Shown piece after piece: positions 1 through 7,775 of a stretch of DNA of 64,000 nucleotides. The stretch is taken from the NCBI RefSeq assembly GCF_000717245.1, contig NZ_JNYQ01000009.1, forward strand, positions 124,001 to 188,000, written 5' to 3'. A program made the position numbers and the translations under genes. How positions within the stretch are numbered: position 1 is the stretch's first letter; every line of letters starts with the position of its first letter. The DNA comes from Kitasatospora papulosa. GTDB lineage: Bacteria > Actinomycetota > Actinomycetes > Streptomycetales > Streptomycetaceae. The notes beneath the pieces were generated by a model. The model was not told where the DNA came from, did not search any database, and was given only the letters and a program-made list of their open reading frames with translations.

Positions 1-2
1 GG

Positions 3-50
3 CACGTCGACCTCGGCCGCATGTCCAGCGCCATCTGTCCGGTCCGCTGA
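3..50 (+). CDS. Putative cysteine-responsive leader peptide, 5' end outside the window
   Basis: The frame reads HVDLGRMSSAICPVR and stops at 48-50, 113 bases before the sulfite reductase start. It is open back to the window edge, so the true start probably lies upstream; an internal ATG at 21 would give only nine residues. A short basic peptide with an H-V-D-L core and a Cys near the C-terminus, placed before sulfur genes, matches the class known in actinobacteria as putative leader peptides. Related Cys-codon leaders are reported to sense cysteine supply by attenuation. By inference, ribosome stalling at the single Cys codon (TGT, 36-38) would control the downstream sir-cys operon. Nothing else recognisable lies in 51-163 apart from the GAAGGA ribosome site at 149-154. 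Confidence 0.7.
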   Translation, partial: HVDLGRMSSAICPVR

Positions 51-163
51 GAGTTTCCAGCACCGCGATCTCCTGAACCAGCTCCACCCCCTGCGCACCG
101 CCGCGCCTGACGCGAGTGTGCAGTTCAGAGCCGCCCTCCTGCAGTCCCGAAGGACGTATAGCC

Positions 164-1861
164 ATGGCCGCCATCCCCGAGAAGCCTGCTACCGCCACGC
201 CCCGCCGCAAGGCCGGACGTCACCGTGGTGAAGGTCAGTGGGCCATGGGTCACTTCACCCCGCTGAACGGGAACGAGCAGTTCAAGAAGGACGACGACAG
301 TCTCAACGTGCGGACACGCATTGAGACGATCTACTCGAAGCGCGGCTTCGACTCCATCGACCCGAACGACCTGCGCGGACGCATGCGCTGGTGGGGCCTG
401 TACACCCAGCGCCGTCCCGGGATCGACGGCGGCAAGACCGCCGTGCTGGAGCCGGAGGAGCTCGACGACCGCTACTTCATGCTGCGCGTGCGCATCGACG
501 GCGGCAGGCTGACGACCGCGCAGCTGCGCGTCATCGGTGAGATCTCCGAGGAGTACGCGCGGGGCACCGCCGACATCACCGACCGGCAGAACGTCCAGCT
601 GCACTGGATCCGCATCGAGGACGTCCCGGCGATCTGGGAGAAGCTCGAGGCCGTCGGGCTCTCGACGACCGAGGCCTGCGGCGACTGCCCCCGCGTGATC
701 ATCGGTTCGCCGGTGGCCGGGATCGCCGCCGACGAGATCATCGACGGCACCCCCGCGGTCGACGAGATCCACGAGCGCTACATCGGCAGCAAGGAATTCT
801 CGAACCTGCCCCGCAAGTTCAAGACCGCGATCTCCGGCTCGCCGGTCCAGGACGTGGTGCACGAGATCAACGACATCGCCTTCGTCGGGGTGGACCACCC
901 CGAGCACGGCCCCGGCTTCGACCTGTGGGTCGGCGGCGGGCTGTCCACCAACCCGCGGTTCGCGGAGCGCCTCGGCGCCTGGGTACCGCTGGACGAGGTC
1001 CCCGACGTCTGGGCGGGTGTCGTCGGGATCTTCCGCGACTACGGCTACCGACGGCTGCGTACGCGCGCCCGTCTGAAGTTCCTGATGGCCGACTGGGGCC
1101 CGGAGAAGTTCCGCCAAATCCTCCAGGACGAGTACCTCAAGCGCCCGCTGCTGGACGGACCACCGCCCGCGCAGCCCTCCTCCCGCTGGCGCGACCACAT
1201 CGGCGTGCACGCCCAGCAGGACGGCCGCTTCTACGTCGGCTTCGCCCCGCGCGTCGGCCGGGTGGACGGCTCCACCCTGGCCAAGATCGCCGATCTGGCC
1301 GAGGCGCACGGCTCGGGCCGGGTGCGCACCACCGTCGAGCAGAAGATGATCATTCTGGACGTCGAGCGGGATCAGGTCGACTCCCTGACCGCCGGGCTGG
1401 AAGCACTGGACTTCCAGGTGAACGCCTCCCCCTTCCGGCGCGGCACGATGGCCTGCACCGGCATCGAGTTCTGCAAGCTGGCGATCGTCGAGACGAAGGC
1501 GCGCGGCGCCGCGCTCATCGACGAACTGGAGCGCCGCATGCCGGACTTCGAGGAGCCGCTCTCCATCAACATCAACGGCTGCCCGAACGCCTGCGCCCGT
1601 ATCCAGACCGCGGACATCGGACTCAAGGGCCAGCTGATGCTGGACGGCGACGGCAACCAGGTCGAGGGCTACCAGGTGCACCTGGGCGGCGCGCTCGGAC
1701 TGGAGGCCGGCTTCGGCCGCAAGGTCCGTGGGCTGAAGGTCACCTCGGCCGAACTCCCGGACTACGTCGAGCGGGTGCTCGGGAAGTTCCAGGAGGAGCG
1801 CGAGGAGGACGAGCGCTTCGCGACCTGGGCGGCCCGCGCCAGTGCGGAGTCGCTGTCGTGA
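164..1861 (+). CDS. sirA: Ferredoxin-dependent assimilatory sulfite reductase (nitrite/sulfite reductase family)
   Basis: This 565-residue protein reduces sulfite to sulfide with ferredoxin electrons, using sirohaem coupled to a [4Fe-4S] cluster. Two ferredoxin-like half domains and two sirohaem-binding domains alternate along the chain. Cluster ligands are visible as C-x5-C near residues 430-436 (MACTGIEFC) and C-x3-C near 472-476 (GCPNAC). Tyr80 in WWGLY and Cys172 in EACGDC are 92 residues apart, the same separation as the covalent Tyr69-Cys161 pair of Mycobacterium tuberculosis NirA/SirA. That supports sulfite rather than nitrite as substrate. The ATG at 164 is chosen because GAAGGA lies nine bases upstream; the frame is open further upstream. 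It heads the cys operon. Confidence 0.95.
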   Translation: MAAIPEKPATATPRRKAGRHRGEGQWAMGHFTPLNGNEQFKKDDDSLNVRTRIETIYSKRGFDSIDPNDLRGRMRWWGLYTQRRPGIDGGKTAVLEPEELDDRYFMLRVRIDGGRLTTAQLRVIGEISEEYARGTADITDRQNVQLHWIRIEDVPAIWEKLEAVGLSTTEACGDCPRVIIGSPVAGIAADEIIDGTPAVDEIHERYIGSKEFSNLPRKFKTAISGSPVQDVVHEINDIAFVGVDHPEHGPGFDLWVGGGLSTNPRFAERLGAWVPLDEVPDVWAGVVGIFRDYGYRRLRTRARLKFLMADWGPEKFRQILQDEYLKRPLLDGPPPAQPSSRWRDHIGVHAQQDGRFYVGFAPRVGRVDGSTLAKIADLAEAHGSGRVRTTVEQKMIILDVERDQVDSLTAGLEALDFQVNASPFRRGTMACTGIEFCKLAIVETKARGAALIDELERRMPDFEEPLSININGCPNACARIQTADIGLKGQLMLDGDGNQVEGYQVHLGGALGLEAGFGRKVRGLKVTSAELPDYVERVLGKFQEEREEDERFATWAARASAESLS

Positions 1862-2037
1862 GCGAACGAGCCGCGCCGTTCTACTGCCCGTACTGCGGCG
1901 ACGAGGACCTGCGTCCGCACGAGGCCGGTCACGGCGCCTGGGAATGTGCTTCCTGCAACCGCGCGTTCCAGCTGAAGTTCCTGGGTCTGCTGACCCAGGG
2001 GCTCCAGCGCAACGACGTCGAAGGGGACGGGACATGA
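1858..2037 (+). CDS. Small zinc-ribbon protein of the sulfur operon
   Basis: This 59-residue protein starts at a GTG that overlaps the sulfite reductase stop (GTGA) and ends by overlapping the cysH start (ATGA), so it is translationally coupled on both sides. It has CPYC near residues 10-13 and CASC near residues 30-33, the usual four-cysteine zinc or iron ribbon, followed by a short amphipathic tail. The same small gene sits between sulfite reductase and cysH in other streptomycetes (family knowledge), which argues for a conserved role in sulfite reduction. A metal or cluster chaperone, an electron-transfer partner or a redox sensor are all possible. No enzymatic motif is visible and the function is unknown. 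Confidence 0.88.
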   Translation: MSERAAPFYCPYCGDEDLRPHEAGHGAWECASCNRAFQLKFLGLLTQGLQRNDVEGDGT

Positions 2038-2750
2038 CGGACACCCTGCACGCGGCCGAGCTGACCGACGAAGCCCTGAGGGAACAGGCGGAGCGGGCCG
2101 GGCGCGAACTCGAGGACGCCTCCGCGAGCGACATCCTGAGGTGGGCGGCCGACACCTTCGGCAAGCGCTTCTGCGTCACCTCCTCCATGGAGGACGCGGT
2201 CGTCGCGCATCTCGCCTCCCGGGTGTTCCCCGGCGTGGACGTGGTCTTCCTGGACACCGGCTACCACTTCGAGGAGACCATCGGCACCCGGGACGCGGTC
2301 GGCGCCGTGATGGACGTCAACCTCATCACGCTGACGCCGCGTCAGTCGGTGGCGGAGCAGGACGCCGCGTACGGGCCGAAGCTGCACGACCGCGACCCCG
2401 ACCTGTGCTGCGCCCTGCGGAAGGTCAAGCCCCTGGAAGAGGGCCTGACCGCATACGCGGCCTGGGCGACCGGGCTGCGCCGCGACGAGTCCCCCACCCG
2501 GGCGAACACCCCGGTGGTGGGCTGGGACGAGAAGCGCCGCAAGGTCAAGGTCTCGCCCATCGCACGCTGGACGCAGGACGACGTGGACGCCTACGTTGCC
2601 GAGCACGGCGTACTGACCAACCCGCTGCTGACGGACGGTTACGCCTCCGTCGGCTGTGCGCCCTGCACCCGGCGGGTGCTGGAGGGCGAGGACGCACGGG
2701 CCGGCCGCTGGGCCGGTCTCGGCAAGACCGAATGCGGACTGCACGGCTGA
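2034..2750 (+). CDS. cysH: Phosphoadenylyl/adenylyl-sulfate reductase
   Basis: This 238-residue PP-loop reductase releases sulfite from activated sulfate using thioredoxin. The nucleotide-binding start is VTSSMED near residue 47. The protein carries the complete iron-sulfur signature of APS reductases: Cys125-Cys126 (DLCCALRK) and Cys208-x-x-Cys211 (GCAPC), plus the catalytic Cys near residue 234 in the C-terminal ECGLH motif. Enterobacterial PAPS reductases lack the four cluster cysteines. The sequence therefore predicts a [4Fe-4S] enzyme that accepts APS directly. An APS kinase gene follows immediately, so PAPS is made as well and dual use cannot be excluded. The ATG overlaps the preceding stop codon. 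Confidence 0.95.
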   Translation: MTDTLHAAELTDEALREQAERAGRELEDASASDILRWAADTFGKRFCVTSSMEDAVVAHLASRVFPGVDVVFLDTGYHFEETIGTRDAVGAVMDVNLITLTPRQSVAEQDAAYGPKLHDRDPDLCCALRKVKPLEEGLTAYAAWATGLRRDESPTRANTPVVGWDEKRRKVKVSPIARWTQDDVDAYVAEHGVLTNPLLTDGYASVGCAPCTRRVLEGEDARAGRWAGLGKTECGLHG

Positions 2751-2773
2751 TGACGACTGATCAGGAGATATCG

Positions 2774-3319
2774 ATGAGCGTGACGGAGACGGGAGCCACC
2801 GTCTGGCTCACCGGTCTGCCGAGCGCGGGCAAGACCACCATCGCCTACGAGCTGGCGGGCCGGCTGCGTGCCGACGGCCACCGGGTCGAGGTGCTCGACG
2901 GTGACGAGATCCGGGAGTTCCTCTCCGCGGGCCTCGGTTTCTCCCGTGAGGACCGGCACACCAACGTGGGCCGGATCGGCTTCGTCGCCGAACTGCTCGC
3001 CGCCAACGGCGTGAAGGTCCTCGTCCCGGTCATCGCCCCGTACGCGGACAGCCGTGACGCGGTGCGCAAGCGCCATCAGCAGGAGGGCACCGCGTATCTG
3101 GAGGTGCACGTCGCGACCCCGGTCGAGGTGTGCTCCGAGCGCGATGTGAAGGGGCTGTACGCCAAGCAGGCGGCGGGCGAGATCAGCGGCCTCACCGGGG
3201 TCGACGACCCCTACGAGGCTCCCGAGTCACCGGATCTGCGGATCGAGTCGCACCGGCAGACCGTGCAGCAGTCCGCAGCGGCGCTCCGTGCGCTGCTCAC
3301 CGAGAAGGGCCTGGCGTGA
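2774..3319 (+). CDS. cysC: Adenylylsulfate (APS) kinase
   Basis: This 181-residue kinase phosphorylates APS to PAPS. The Walker A loop GLPSAGKTT lies near residues 12-20 and is followed by the family motif LDGDEIRE. The substrate region FSREDRHTNVGRIG and the lid residues around VKGLYAKQAAGEI are present, and the length is normal. The ATG at 2774 is preferred because AGGAG lies at 2763-2767. An earlier in-frame ATG at 2750, overlapping the cysH stop, would add eight residues and remains possible. It lies between cysH and cysD. In streptomycetes PAPS also supplies sulfotransferases, which may be why the kinase is kept beside an APS-type reductase. Confidence 0.95.
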   Translation: MSVTETGATVWLTGLPSAGKTTIAYELAGRLRADGHRVEVLDGDEIREFLSAGLGFSREDRHTNVGRIGFVAELLAANGVKVLVPVIAPYADSRDAVRKRHQQEGTAYLEVHVATPVEVCSERDVKGLYAKQAAGEISGLTGVDDPYEAPESPDLRIESHRQTVQQSAAALRALLTEKGLA

Positions 3320-4251
3320 GCACCGTCGTCACCGTGCCGGACGGCACCGTCAATCCGTACGCGCTGAGCCACCTGGACTCCCTGGAGTCCGAGGCGGTGC
3401 ACATCTTCCGCGAGGTCGCGGGGGAGTTCGAGCGGCCGGTGATCCTCTTCTCCGGCGGCAAGGACTCGATCCTGATGCTGCACCTGGCGCTGAAGGCGTT
3501 CGCGCCGGCGCCCATCCCGTTCACACTGCTGCACGTGGACACGGGGCACAACTTCCCCGAGGTCCTCGACTACCGCGACCGCACCGTCGAGAAGCACGGG
3601 CTGCGCCTGCACGTCGCCTCCGTCCAGGAGTACATCGACGCGGGCAAGCTCCGTGAGCGTCCGGACGGCACCCGCAACCCGCTGCAGACGGTCCCGCTCA
3701 CCGAGGCGATCCAGCAGCACCGCTTCGACGCCGTGTTCGGCGGCGGACGGCGCGACGAGGAGAAGGCCCGGGCCAAGGAGCGCGTGTTCTCGCTGCGCGA
3801 CGAGTTCTCCCAGTGGGACCCGCGCCGCCAGCGCCCCGAGCTCTGGCAGCTCTACAACGGCCGCCACGCCGCCGGCGAGCACGTCCGCGTCTTCCCCATC
3901 TCCAACTGGACCGAGCTCGACGTCTGGCAGTACATCGAGCGCGAGGGCATCGAGCTCCCGGAGATCTACTTCGCCCACGAGCGCGAGGTCTTCAGCCGTT
4001 CCGGCATGTGGCTGACCGCCGGTGAGTGGGGCGGGCCCAAGGACCACGAGAAGGTCGAGACCCGCCGGGTGCGCTACCGCACCGTCGGCGACATGTCCTG
4101 CACCGGAGCCGTCGACTCCGACGCCACCACCCTGGACGCCGTGATCACCGAGATCGCCGCCTCCCGTCTCACCGAGCGGGGCGCGACCCGCGCCGACGAC
4201 AAGATGTCCGAGGCCGCGATGGAAGACCGCAAGCGCGAGGGGTACTTCTAG
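3316..4251 (+). CDS. cysD: Sulfate adenylyltransferase subunit 2
   Basis: This 311-residue subunit is the catalytic half of ATP sulfurylase, making APS from ATP and sulfate. The PP-loop motif LFSGGKDS lies near residues 44-51. The conserved segments LHVDTGHNFPE, FGGGRRDEEKARAKER and the C-terminal MEDRKREGYF are all present, and the length matches CysD of other bacteria. The GTG start overlaps the cysC stop codon (GTGA), showing translational coupling. CysD needs the GTPase CysN, encoded two bases after its stop, to drive the unfavourable reaction. Confidence 0.96.
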   Translation: MSTVVTVPDGTVNPYALSHLDSLESEAVHIFREVAGEFERPVILFSGGKDSILMLHLALKAFAPAPIPFTLLHVDTGHNFPEVLDYRDRTVEKHGLRLHVASVQEYIDAGKLRERPDGTRNPLQTVPLTEAIQQHRFDAVFGGGRRDEEKARAKERVFSLRDEFSQWDPRRQRPELWQLYNGRHAAGEHVRVFPISNWTELDVWQYIEREGIELPEIYFAHEREVFSRSGMWLTAGEWGGPKDHEKVETRRVRYRTVGDMSCTGAVDSDATTLDAVITEIAASRLTERGATRADDKMSEAAMEDRKREGYF

Positions 4252-4253
4252 AC

Positions 4254-5591
4254 ATGAACACCACCACCGAGCAGCTCTCGGCCACCACCCTCCTGCGGTT
4301 CGCCACGGCCGGGTCCGTCGACGACGGCAAGTCCACCCTCGTGGGACGCCTGCTGCACGACTCCAAGTCGGTCCTCACCGACCAGCTGGAAGCCGTCGCG
4401 CTCGCCTCCTCCAACCGCGGCCAGGAAGCACCCGACCTGGCGCTCCTCACCGACGGACTGCGGGCGGAGCGCGAGCAGGGCATCACCATCGACGTGGCCT
4501 ACCGCTACTTCGCCACGCCGCGGCGCCGGTTCATCCTGGCCGACACCCCGGGCCATGTGCAGTACACCCGCAACATGGTCACCGGCGCGTCCACCGCCGA
4601 GCTCGCGGTCGTCCTGGTCGACGCCCGCAACGGCGTGGTCGAGCAGACCCGGCGGCACGCCGCGGTGGCCGCCCTGCTGCGCGTTCCGCACGTCGTCCTC
4701 GCCGTGAACAAGATGGACCTCGTCGACTACGCGGAGCCCGTGTTCGCCGCGATCGCCGAGGAGTTCACCGCGTACGCCGCCTCCCTCGGCGTCCCGGAGA
4801 TCACCGCGATCCCGATCTCCGCACTGGCCGGCGACAACGTCGTGGAGCCGTCCGCCCACATGGACTGGTACGGCGGCCCGACGGTCCTGGAGCACCTGGA
4901 GACCGTGCCGGTCAGCCACGACCTGACCGAGTGCCACGCCCGCTTCCCCGTGCAGTACGTGATACGCCCGCAGACCGCCGAGCACCCCGACTACCGGGGG
5001 TACGCGGGCCAGATCGCCGCCGGGGTGTTCCGGGTCGGCGAGCGGGTCTCCGTGCTGCCGTCCGGGCGCACCACGACGATCGAGGGGATCGACGCGCTCG
5101 GCGAGAGCGTCGACGTCGCCTGGGCCCCGCAGTCGGTGACGATCCGTCTGGCCGACGACATCGACGTCTCGCGCGGCGACCTGATCGCCCCGGCGGACGA
5201 CGCCCCCGCCGTCACGCAGGACGTCGAGGCGACCGTCTGCCATGTGGCCGACCAGCCGCTCACCGTGGGCCAGCGGGTGCTGCTCAAGCACACCACCCGT
5301 ACGGTCAAGGCGATCGTCAAGGACATCCCGTCGCGCCTCACGCTCGACGACCTCTCCCAGCACCCGGCCCCCGGCACGCTGGTGGCCAACGACATCGGCC
5401 GGGTGGTGGTCCGTACCGCCGAGCCGCTCGCGCTCGACGCGTACGCGGACTCGCGGCGCACCGGATCGTTCCTGCTGATCGACCCCGCCGACGGCACGAC
5501 GCTGACGGCCGGAATGGCGGGCGCCTCGTTCGCCGCCGAGGCCGACGCCGACGCGGCCGCCTCCGCCGACGACGCGGAGTGGGACTTCTGA
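4254..5591 (+). CDS. cysN: Sulfate adenylyltransferase subunit 1, GTPase
   Basis: This 445-residue EF-Tu-like GTPase couples GTP hydrolysis to APS formation by CysD. The G1 loop GSVDDGKST lies near residues 17-25, the G2-region motif EREQGITIDVAYRYF near 74-88, the G3 motif DTPGH near 97 and the G4 motif NKMD near 152. Two EF-Tu-like beta-barrel domains follow. The length is that of a CysN without a fused CysC domain, consistent with the separate APS kinase gene upstream. The C-terminus is rich in Ala and Asp. The ATG lies two bases after the cysD stop, and the stop codon overlaps the start of a possible micro-ORF. Confidence 0.95.
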   Translation: MNTTTEQLSATTLLRFATAGSVDDGKSTLVGRLLHDSKSVLTDQLEAVALASSNRGQEAPDLALLTDGLRAEREQGITIDVAYRYFATPRRRFILADTPGHVQYTRNMVTGASTAELAVVLVDARNGVVEQTRRHAAVAALLRVPHVVLAVNKMDLVDYAEPVFAAIAEEFTAYAASLGVPEITAIPISALAGDNVVEPSAHMDWYGGPTVLEHLETVPVSHDLTECHARFPVQYVIRPQTAEHPDYRGYAGQIAAGVFRVGERVSVLPSGRTTTIEGIDALGESVDVAWAPQSVTIRLADDIDVSRGDLIAPADDAPAVTQDVEATVCHVADQPLTVGQRVLLKHTTRTVKAIVKDIPSRLTLDDLSQHPAPGTLVANDIGRVVVRTAEPLALDAYADSRRTGSFLLIDPADGTTLTAGMAGASFAAEADADAAASADDAEWDF

Positions 5592-5689
5592 TGATCACCG
5601 ATTTCTTCTCCACCTTCGCGAAGGAGGGCGGCCGGGTGGGCAGCGGCGTCCTCGGCAGCGGCCAGGGCGGGGTCGGGCGATGTGCGTGA
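5591..5689 (+). CDS. Possible 32-aa peptide coupled to cysN
   Basis: The ATG overlaps the cysN stop codon (ATGA), the same coupling used between the other genes of this operon. The peptide begins MITDFFSTFAKEGG, continues as a Gly-rich stretch and ends RCA. A second short frame with two early Cys codons (MCVMTYAHC) starts inside it at 5680 and runs to 5796, just before the transporter gene. Neither has a recognisable domain. They could be regulatory micro-ORFs or chance frames in GC-rich DNA. The rest of 5592-5825 contains only the transporter ribosome site. Confidence 0.28.
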   Translation: MITDFFSTFAKEGGRVGSGVLGSGQGGVGRCA

Positions 5690-5825
5690 TGACGTACGCG
5701 CACTGCCTGCGCGCCCGCCCGTACCACCCGCACCGCCCGTTCAGACGAAGACCTGCCGACCGCCCGGCCGCGCCACCCGACTCCGGGAGGACGTGAGCAC
5801 CGGGCCTACGAGAGGAAACCCTCCC

Positions 5826-6938
5826 GTGCGTGCCCCCCGTACCACCCTGCGCCGCGGCCTCGCCGCCGCCGTCGCTCTGCCGCTGCTCGCCGTGGCGGCC
5901 ACCGCCTGCGGCTACGGCTCCGAGGCGAAGGACGACGACGCGAAGTCGAACGTCTCCGCCGGCGGGAAGAAGCTCTCGGCCGACACCGTGAAGATCGGTT
6001 ACTTCCCGAACCTCACGCACGCGACCGCCCTGGTCGGTATCCAGGAAGGCCTGATCGCCAAGGAGCTGGGCGGTACGACGGTCAAGCCCTCGACGTTCAA
6101 CGCCGGGCCCTCCGAGATCGAGGCGCTCAACGCGGGTTCGATCGACATCGGCTTCATCGGCCCCTCCCCCTCGATCAACGGCTATGCCAAGTCCAAGGGC
6201 CAGAGCCTGCGGATCATCGGCGGCTCGGCCTCCGGCGGTGTGAAGCTCGTCGTCGACCCGAAGAAGATCAAGACCCTGGACGACCTCAAGGGCAAGAAGA
6301 TCGCCACCCCGCAGCTCGGCAACACGCAGGACGTGGCGTTCCTCAACTGGATCTCCGAGAAGGGCTGGAAGGTCGACGCCCAGAGCGGCAAGGGCGACGT
6401 CTCCGTGGTCCGCTCGGACAACAAGGTGACCCCGGACGCCTTCAAGTCCGGTTCCCTGGACGGTGCCTGGGTCCCGGAGCCGACCGCCTCCAAGCTGGTC
6501 GCCGAGGGTGGCAAGGTCCTGCTCGACGAGTCGACGCTCTGGCCGGACGACAAGTTCGTCATCACGAACATCATCGTGTCGCAGAAGTTCCTCTCCGAGC
6601 ACCCGGACGTCGTCGACGCGGTGCTGCGCGGCACGGTGAACACCAACAAGTGGATCAACGCCAACCCGGACGAGGCGAAGGCCTCGGCCAACTCGGCGCT
6701 GGAGAAGCTGAGCGGCAAGGCGCTGCCCGCCGATGTCCTCGACCCGGCGTGGAAGTCCATCCGGATCACGGACGACCCGCTGGCCGCCACGCTCCAGGCG
6801 CAGGCGGACCACGCGGTCAAGGCGGGCCTTCTCGAGAAGCCCGACCTCGAGGGCATCTACGACCTGAAGCCGCTGAACAAGATCCTCGAGGCCGAGGGAC
6901 AGCCCGCGGTCGCCGACGCCGGTCTCGGCGCCGAGTAA
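5826..6938 (+). CDS. Sulfonate/taurine-type ABC transporter substrate-binding lipoprotein
   Basis: This 370-residue periplasmic-type binding protein resembles SsuA/TauA/NMT1 proteins. It has a hydrophobic signal with a degenerate lipobox (AATAC at about residues 24-28), so it is probably lipid-anchored. The mature part opens with VKIGYFPNLTHATALVGIQEG, here read as two shorter motifs, VKIGYFPNLTH and LVGIQEG, typical of the family's first strand and helix. IDIGFIGP and a conserved WVPEP follow. The GTG at 5826 is chosen because GAGAGGAAA lies at 5810-5818; the open frame extends further upstream without a better start. Its place after cysN points to an organosulfur or sulfate-ester ligand, but the ligand is not shown by sequence. 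Confidence 0.88.
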   Translation: MRAPRTTLRRGLAAAVALPLLAVAATACGYGSEAKDDDAKSNVSAGGKKLSADTVKIGYFPNLTHATALVGIQEGLIAKELGGTTVKPSTFNAGPSEIEALNAGSIDIGFIGPSPSINGYAKSKGQSLRIIGGSASGGVKLVVDPKKIKTLDDLKGKKIATPQLGNTQDVAFLNWISEKGWKVDAQSGKGDVSVVRSDNKVTPDAFKSGSLDGAWVPEPTASKLVAEGGKVLLDESTLWPDDKFVITNIIVSQKFLSEHPDVVDAVLRGTVNTNKWINANPDEAKASANSALEKLSGKALPADVLDPAWKSIRITDDPLAATLQAQADHAVKAGLLEKPDLEGIYDLKPLNKILEAEGQPAVADAGLGAE

Positions 6939-6983
6939 CCACCCGACACCAGGATCCCTGAAGACTCCCAGGAGGTGACGACC

Positions 6984-7775
6984 ATGGCGACCACCACCCT
7001 CACCAAGGCCGAGGACCGTGCAGCGGTCGAGCACGCCGCCCGCATCCGGAACGTCTCCAAGTCCTTCGCCGGACCCACGGGGCAGCAGCTCGTCCTGGAC
7101 GACATCACGCTCGACGTCGCTCCGGGTGAGTTCGTCACCCTCCTGGGAGCCTCCGGGTGCGGTAAGTCCACGCTGCTCAATCTGGTGGCGGGGCTCGACC
7201 GCCCGACCGCGGGGTCCATCGAGACCCCCGGCGGGCGGCCCGCCCTGATGTTCCAGGAGCACGCCCTCTTCCCGTGGCTGACCGCGGGGAAGAACATCGA
7301 ACTGGCCCTGCGTCTGCGCGGGGTGCCGAAGTCGGACCGCCGCCCGGAGGCGGAGCGGCTGCTGGAACTCGTACGTCTCGGCGGGGCGTACGGGAAGCGG
7401 GTGCACGAGCTCTCGGGCGGTATGCGCCAGCGGGTCGCGATGGCACGCGCGCTCGCCCAGGACAGCCAGCTGCTCCTGATGGACGAGCCGTTCGCCGCGC
7501 TCGACGCCATCACCCGCGACGTGCTGCACGACGAACTCACCCGGATCTGGCGCGAGACGAACGCCTCCGTCCTCTTCGTCACCCACAACGTGCGCGAGGC
7601 GGTGCGGCTCGCCCAGCGCGTCATTCTGCTGTCCTCGCGGCCGGGCCGGATCGCCCGGGAGTGGACGGTCGACATCGAGCAGCCTCGCCGCATCGAGGAC
7701 ACCGCCGTGGCGGAGCTGTCCGTCGAGATCACCGAAGAACTGCGTGGGGAGATCCGCCGACATGGCCAGCACTGA
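6984..7775 (+). CDS. Sulfonate-type ABC transporter ATP-binding protein
   Basis: This 263-residue ATPase energises the adjacent importer. It shows the Walker A motif GASGCGKST, the Q-loop FQEHALFPW, the ABC signature LSGGMRQR, the Walker B LLLMDEPFAALD and the switch His in FVTHNVREA. The FPWLT sequence after the Q-loop is typical of the SsuB/TauB/NrtD group. The ATG at 6984 follows a strong AGGAGG at 6970-6975; an in-frame GTG at 6975 overlaps that site and is less likely. The coding region overlaps the permease start by 14 bases. It belongs to the sulfur operon. Confidence 0.93.
   Translation: MATTTLTKAEDRAAVEHAARIRNVSKSFAGPTGQQLVLDDITLDVAPGEFVTLLGASGCGKSTLLNLVAGLDRPTAGSIETPGGRPALMFQEHALFPWLTAGKNIELALRLRGVPKSDRRPEAERLLELVRLGGAYGKRVHELSGGMRQRVAMARALAQDSQLLLMDEPFAALDAITRDVLHDELTRIWRETNASVLFVTHNVREAVRLAQRVILLSSRPGRIAREWTVDIEQPRRIEDTAVAELSVEITEELRGEIRRHGQH

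Noticed and set aside
125..2257. Long minus-strand open frame antisense to sirA and cysH, and similar long antisense frames across the window
   Set aside because: They are by-products of extreme GC content. Their products are low-complexity Arg/Ala/Gly/Pro-rich and match no family, while the sense strand is clearly coding.
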